From an uncultured Clostridia bacterium (GTDB lineage Bacteria > Bacillota > Clostridia > Oscillospirales > Acutalibacteraceae): a DNA stretch of 64,000 nt. Of the stretch, positions 61,644 to 64,000 are shown piece after piece. A model generated the notes under the pieces. It made no database searches. It was not told where the DNA came from and worked only from the letters and a program-made list of their open reading frames with translations. Numbering within the stretch: position 1 is the stretch's first letter; every line of letters starts with the position of its first letter. The stretch is from NCBI GenBank assembly GCA_947589575.1, contig CANQBM010000007.1, positions 24,767-88,766 on the forward strand, in the 5' to 3' direction. The translations under genes were made by a program, and so were the position numbers.

Positions 61644-63306
61644 TTTGTATATCCTCCTGTAATGAGAGCATTTCTTCGGCGCTCTTTAAAAGCGCATCGG
61701 TTATTTCCAAACCGCCCATAATTCTCGCAAGTTCTTTTTTTCTTGACTCATAATCAAGCGCTGTGACCTTTGTATATGTTCTGTCGCCGATAAATTCCTT
61801 TTGAATTAAAAAGTGTTCGTCGGCATTTGAGGCAATCTGCGCAGAATGCGTAACACAAATTACCTGGGTATTTTTAGAAACCGACTTTAGCTTTAACCCA
61901 ATTTTACGGCTCGCTCTTCCGCTGACGCCCGTATCAATTTCATCAAAAATCAGCGTACCGATTGTATCATTGTAAGACAATATGTTTTTAATTGCAAGCA
62001 TTATTCTTGAAAGTTCACCGCCTGACGCAATCTTTGAAAGCGGTTTTGGCGGTTCACCGGGATTTGTTGAGATAAAAAATTCAATTTTATCAAAGCCTGT
62101 AGAAGATAAGTTACCCTTTTCAAAATTAACAACAAAACGAAGCTTGGGCATATCAAGAAACTCAAGTTCGCTTTTTACCGCCTCTTCAAATTTTAATGCG
62201 GTTTCCTTTCTCTTGTCCGAAAGTCTTTGCGCAAGGTCAACAGTTTTTTCAAAAAGCTCATCATAACGAACATTCAGCTTTTCAAGCTCCTCGTCAGAAT
62301 AGATTATTGAATTGCGCTGCGCCTTTGCATTTTCAAGAAAGGCAAGCATTTCTTCTTCTGTTTCGCCGTATTTGTTAGAAAACTTGTAAAGTAGGTCAAG
62401 CCTGTCTTCAATCTCCTCAAGTTCATTTTGATTAAAATCAATTAAAGAAAAAAGGAGATTAATTTTATCTTTTATATCTTCAAGTTTGTCGTTAATATCC
62501 GTAAACAGTCCGCAAATATCACTTGCCTCTTCAAAATGCAATAATGAGTTAACGCAATCACTTATTTGGGACTGAATACCGTTAATTTCATCGTCACCGT
62601 TTACCGCGAAAAGCGAGTTATTAAGCGCGGAGGAAAGAGCTTCGCTTTTATTAATAAGCGCCCTGCGCTTTGAAAGGCGTTCCTTTTCACCTGCTTTAAT
62701 ACCGGCTTTTTCAAGCTCATTTATCTGATAATCAAGGAGTTCAAGCTTACGTTCCTTATCAGTTTCATCAGCAGTAAGAGCCTTCAGCCTTCGGCGTACA
62801 GAAATCAATTCCTTAAAGGATTTTTTATATTCATCCAAGACAGAGCGCTCACCAAGGAGCATATCAATATACCTGTACTGAAAATCAGGATTGAGCAGTT
62901 GCTGGCTGTCATGCTGACCGTGAATATTTACAAGAACATTGCCTACTTCTTTAAGCATGGAAACAGTTGCGCTTTTGCCGTTAATCTTACAGGATGACTT
63001 TCCCTGCGAACTGATTTTTCTTGATATAAGCAGAGAATTATCTTCCTCGCATTCAAAGCCGAGCTCATTTAGTTTTTTGCAAACATTTTCACAAACATCT
63101 TCAAAATAGGCGCTTACACAAGCATTTTCAGCGCCGTGGCGCACAAGCTCCTTAGATGTTCTTTCACCGAGTATTGCATTAATTGAGTCAACAACTATTG
63201 ACTTACCGGCGCCTGTTTCACCTGTTAAAACATTTAAGCCGGATGAGAAATCAACAGTCGTCTTTTCAATGACAGCAATATTCTCAATATCAAGTGTTTT
63301 TAACAT
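61630..63306 (-). CDS. recN: DNA repair protein RecN
   Basis: LNVLTGETGAGKSIVVDSINAILGER, HGQHDSQQLL, ASGGELSRIMLAIK, FDEIDTGVSGRA. Confidence 0.98.
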   Translation of the reverse strand: MLKTLDIENIAVIEKTTVDFSSGLNVLTGETGAGKSIVVDSINAILGERTSKELVRHGAENACVSAYFEDVCENVCKKLNELGFECEEDNSLLISRKISSQGKSSCKINGKSATVSMLKEVGNVLVNIHGQHDSQQLLNPDFQYRYIDMLLGERSVLDEYKKSFKELISVRRRLKALTADETDKERKLELLDYQINELEKAGIKAGEKERLSKRRALINKSEALSSALNNSLFAVNGDDEINGIQSQISDCVNSLLHFEEASDICGLFTDINDKLEDIKDKINLLFSLIDFNQNELEEIEDRLDLLYKFSNKYGETEEEMLAFLENAKAQRNSIIYSDEELEKLNVRYDELFEKTVDLAQRLSDKRKETALKFEEAVKSELEFLDMPKLRFVVNFEKGNLSSTGFDKIEFFISTNPGEPPKPLSKIASGGELSRIMLAIKNILSYNDTIGTLIFDEIDTGVSGRASRKIGLKLKSVSKNTQVICVTHSAQIASNADEHFLIQKEFIGDRTYTKVTALDYESRKKELARIMGGLEITDALLKSAEEMLSLQEDIQNGNL

Positions 63307-63751
63307 TTAAAATCTTCTCCATATTCATAGTGAAAATTTTTGCAAAATCCTCGGTTTTGCATAAAACGAAGATTGTATCATCACCTGAAATAGCACCGAC
63401 AACACCCGACCATTCCATTGATTCAATCGCTGTGCATACAGCCATTGCCATTCCTGGAAAGCATTTAATACAAACCGTATTGAGAGCATGTTCAACATTA
63501 ATTATTGAGTCCGCAAAAATACCGCCTGTTCTTCTGACAGCGTCTGATGTTGCTTTCTTACCTGTTGAATAAATATAACGTCCCCTGTCAGACAGTTCCT
63601 TAACAAGACGCAGTTCCTTTATGTCGCGTGAGATTGTTGCCTGTGTTACTTCAAAACCGCACTTTAAAAGATATGACTGCAGCTCCTCCTGCGTTTCAAT
63701 TTCCTTTGAATTAATTAGCTCTAATATCTTGGCGTGTCTTCTTTTTTTCAT
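63290..63751 (-). CDS. argR: Arginine repressor
   Basis: KKRRHAKILELINSKEIETQEELQSYLLKCGFEVTQATISRDIKELRLVK; C-terminal GDDTIFVLC. Confidence 0.96.
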   Translation of the reverse strand: MKKRRHAKILELINSKEIETQEELQSYLLKCGFEVTQATISRDIKELRLVKELSDRGRYIYSTGKKATSDAVRRTGGIFADSIINVEHALNTVCIKCFPGMAMAVCTAIESMEWSGVVGAISGDDTIFVLCKTEDFAKIFTMNMEKILNVKNT

Positions 63752-63999
63752 CAGGTTCTCCTCTCAATAATTTTCTTATTAAGAATTTCATAAAAGTTTT
63801 CGGGCTTAAGTTTAATAAGCCTTGTCTTTGTTTGCGATACTTTAACTCTGACCTCGCTGTCAAAATCAAGTTTAATTGCGTCCTCTCCGTCAACAGTAAG
63901 GACTGGATAATTCATTTTATCATTATGCGCTTTGATAACAAGTTCTTTGTCAGCAGAAAAAACAATACTCCTGTCCATTAAAGAATGGGGGCAAATTGG
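63751..63999 (-). CDS. nadK: NAD kinase, C-terminal fragment truncated by window end
   Basis: Frame open to the window edge: PICPHSLMDRSIVFSADKELVIK...; neighbours argR-recN. Confidence 0.85.
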   Translation of the reverse strand, partial: PICPHSLMDRSIVFSADKELVIKAHNDKMNYPVLTVDGEDAIKLDFDSEVRVKVSQTKTRLIKLKPENFYEILNKKIIERRT

Positions 64000-64000
64000 C

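Overview
This 64 kb window is a gene-dense, low-GC chromosome segment from an endospore-forming Firmicute, probably Clostridia/Ruminococcaceae-like (taxonomy is inference). Almost all of it is core genome. From left to right: priA(3' end)-def-fmt-zinc metallopeptidase-rsmB-rlmN-prpC-prkC-rsgA-thiN; a small sporulation cluster (a 47-aa membrane microprotein, spoVM, a SipL-like DUF3794/LysM protein, spoIVA); mtaB; dacF; pgi; yceD-rpmF-der-plsY; an ECF-like sigma operon; rpmB; recA-recX-rimO-pgsA; a cysteine T-box ahead of cysE-cysS; dapB-dapA-asd; queA-tgt-yajC; a SpoIIM-like protein; xerD; radA; cwlD; two tRNA-Leu genes; a frame-disrupted GPP34-like gene; spoIIR; rpmE; a long minus-strand overlapping operon (ligA-hyp-murD-M42-M42-GNAT-ynbB-DUF2461-addB-addA); and tyrS, recN, argR and nadK (partial). 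I saw no rRNA, CRISPR array, prophage or transposase. The most interesting items are: a geometrically good H-type pseudoknot candidate in the dacF leader; two microproteins absent from the ORF track, one of them SpoVM; a poly-A frameshift in a GPP34-like gene beside a tRNA-Leu pair; a sigma factor translationally coupled to an unrecognised repetitive protein; and hairpins that appear to bury Shine-Dalgarno sequences ahead of spoIIR and a TIGR04086-like gene. All identities come from reading the translated sequences by eye. No database search or folding program was run.
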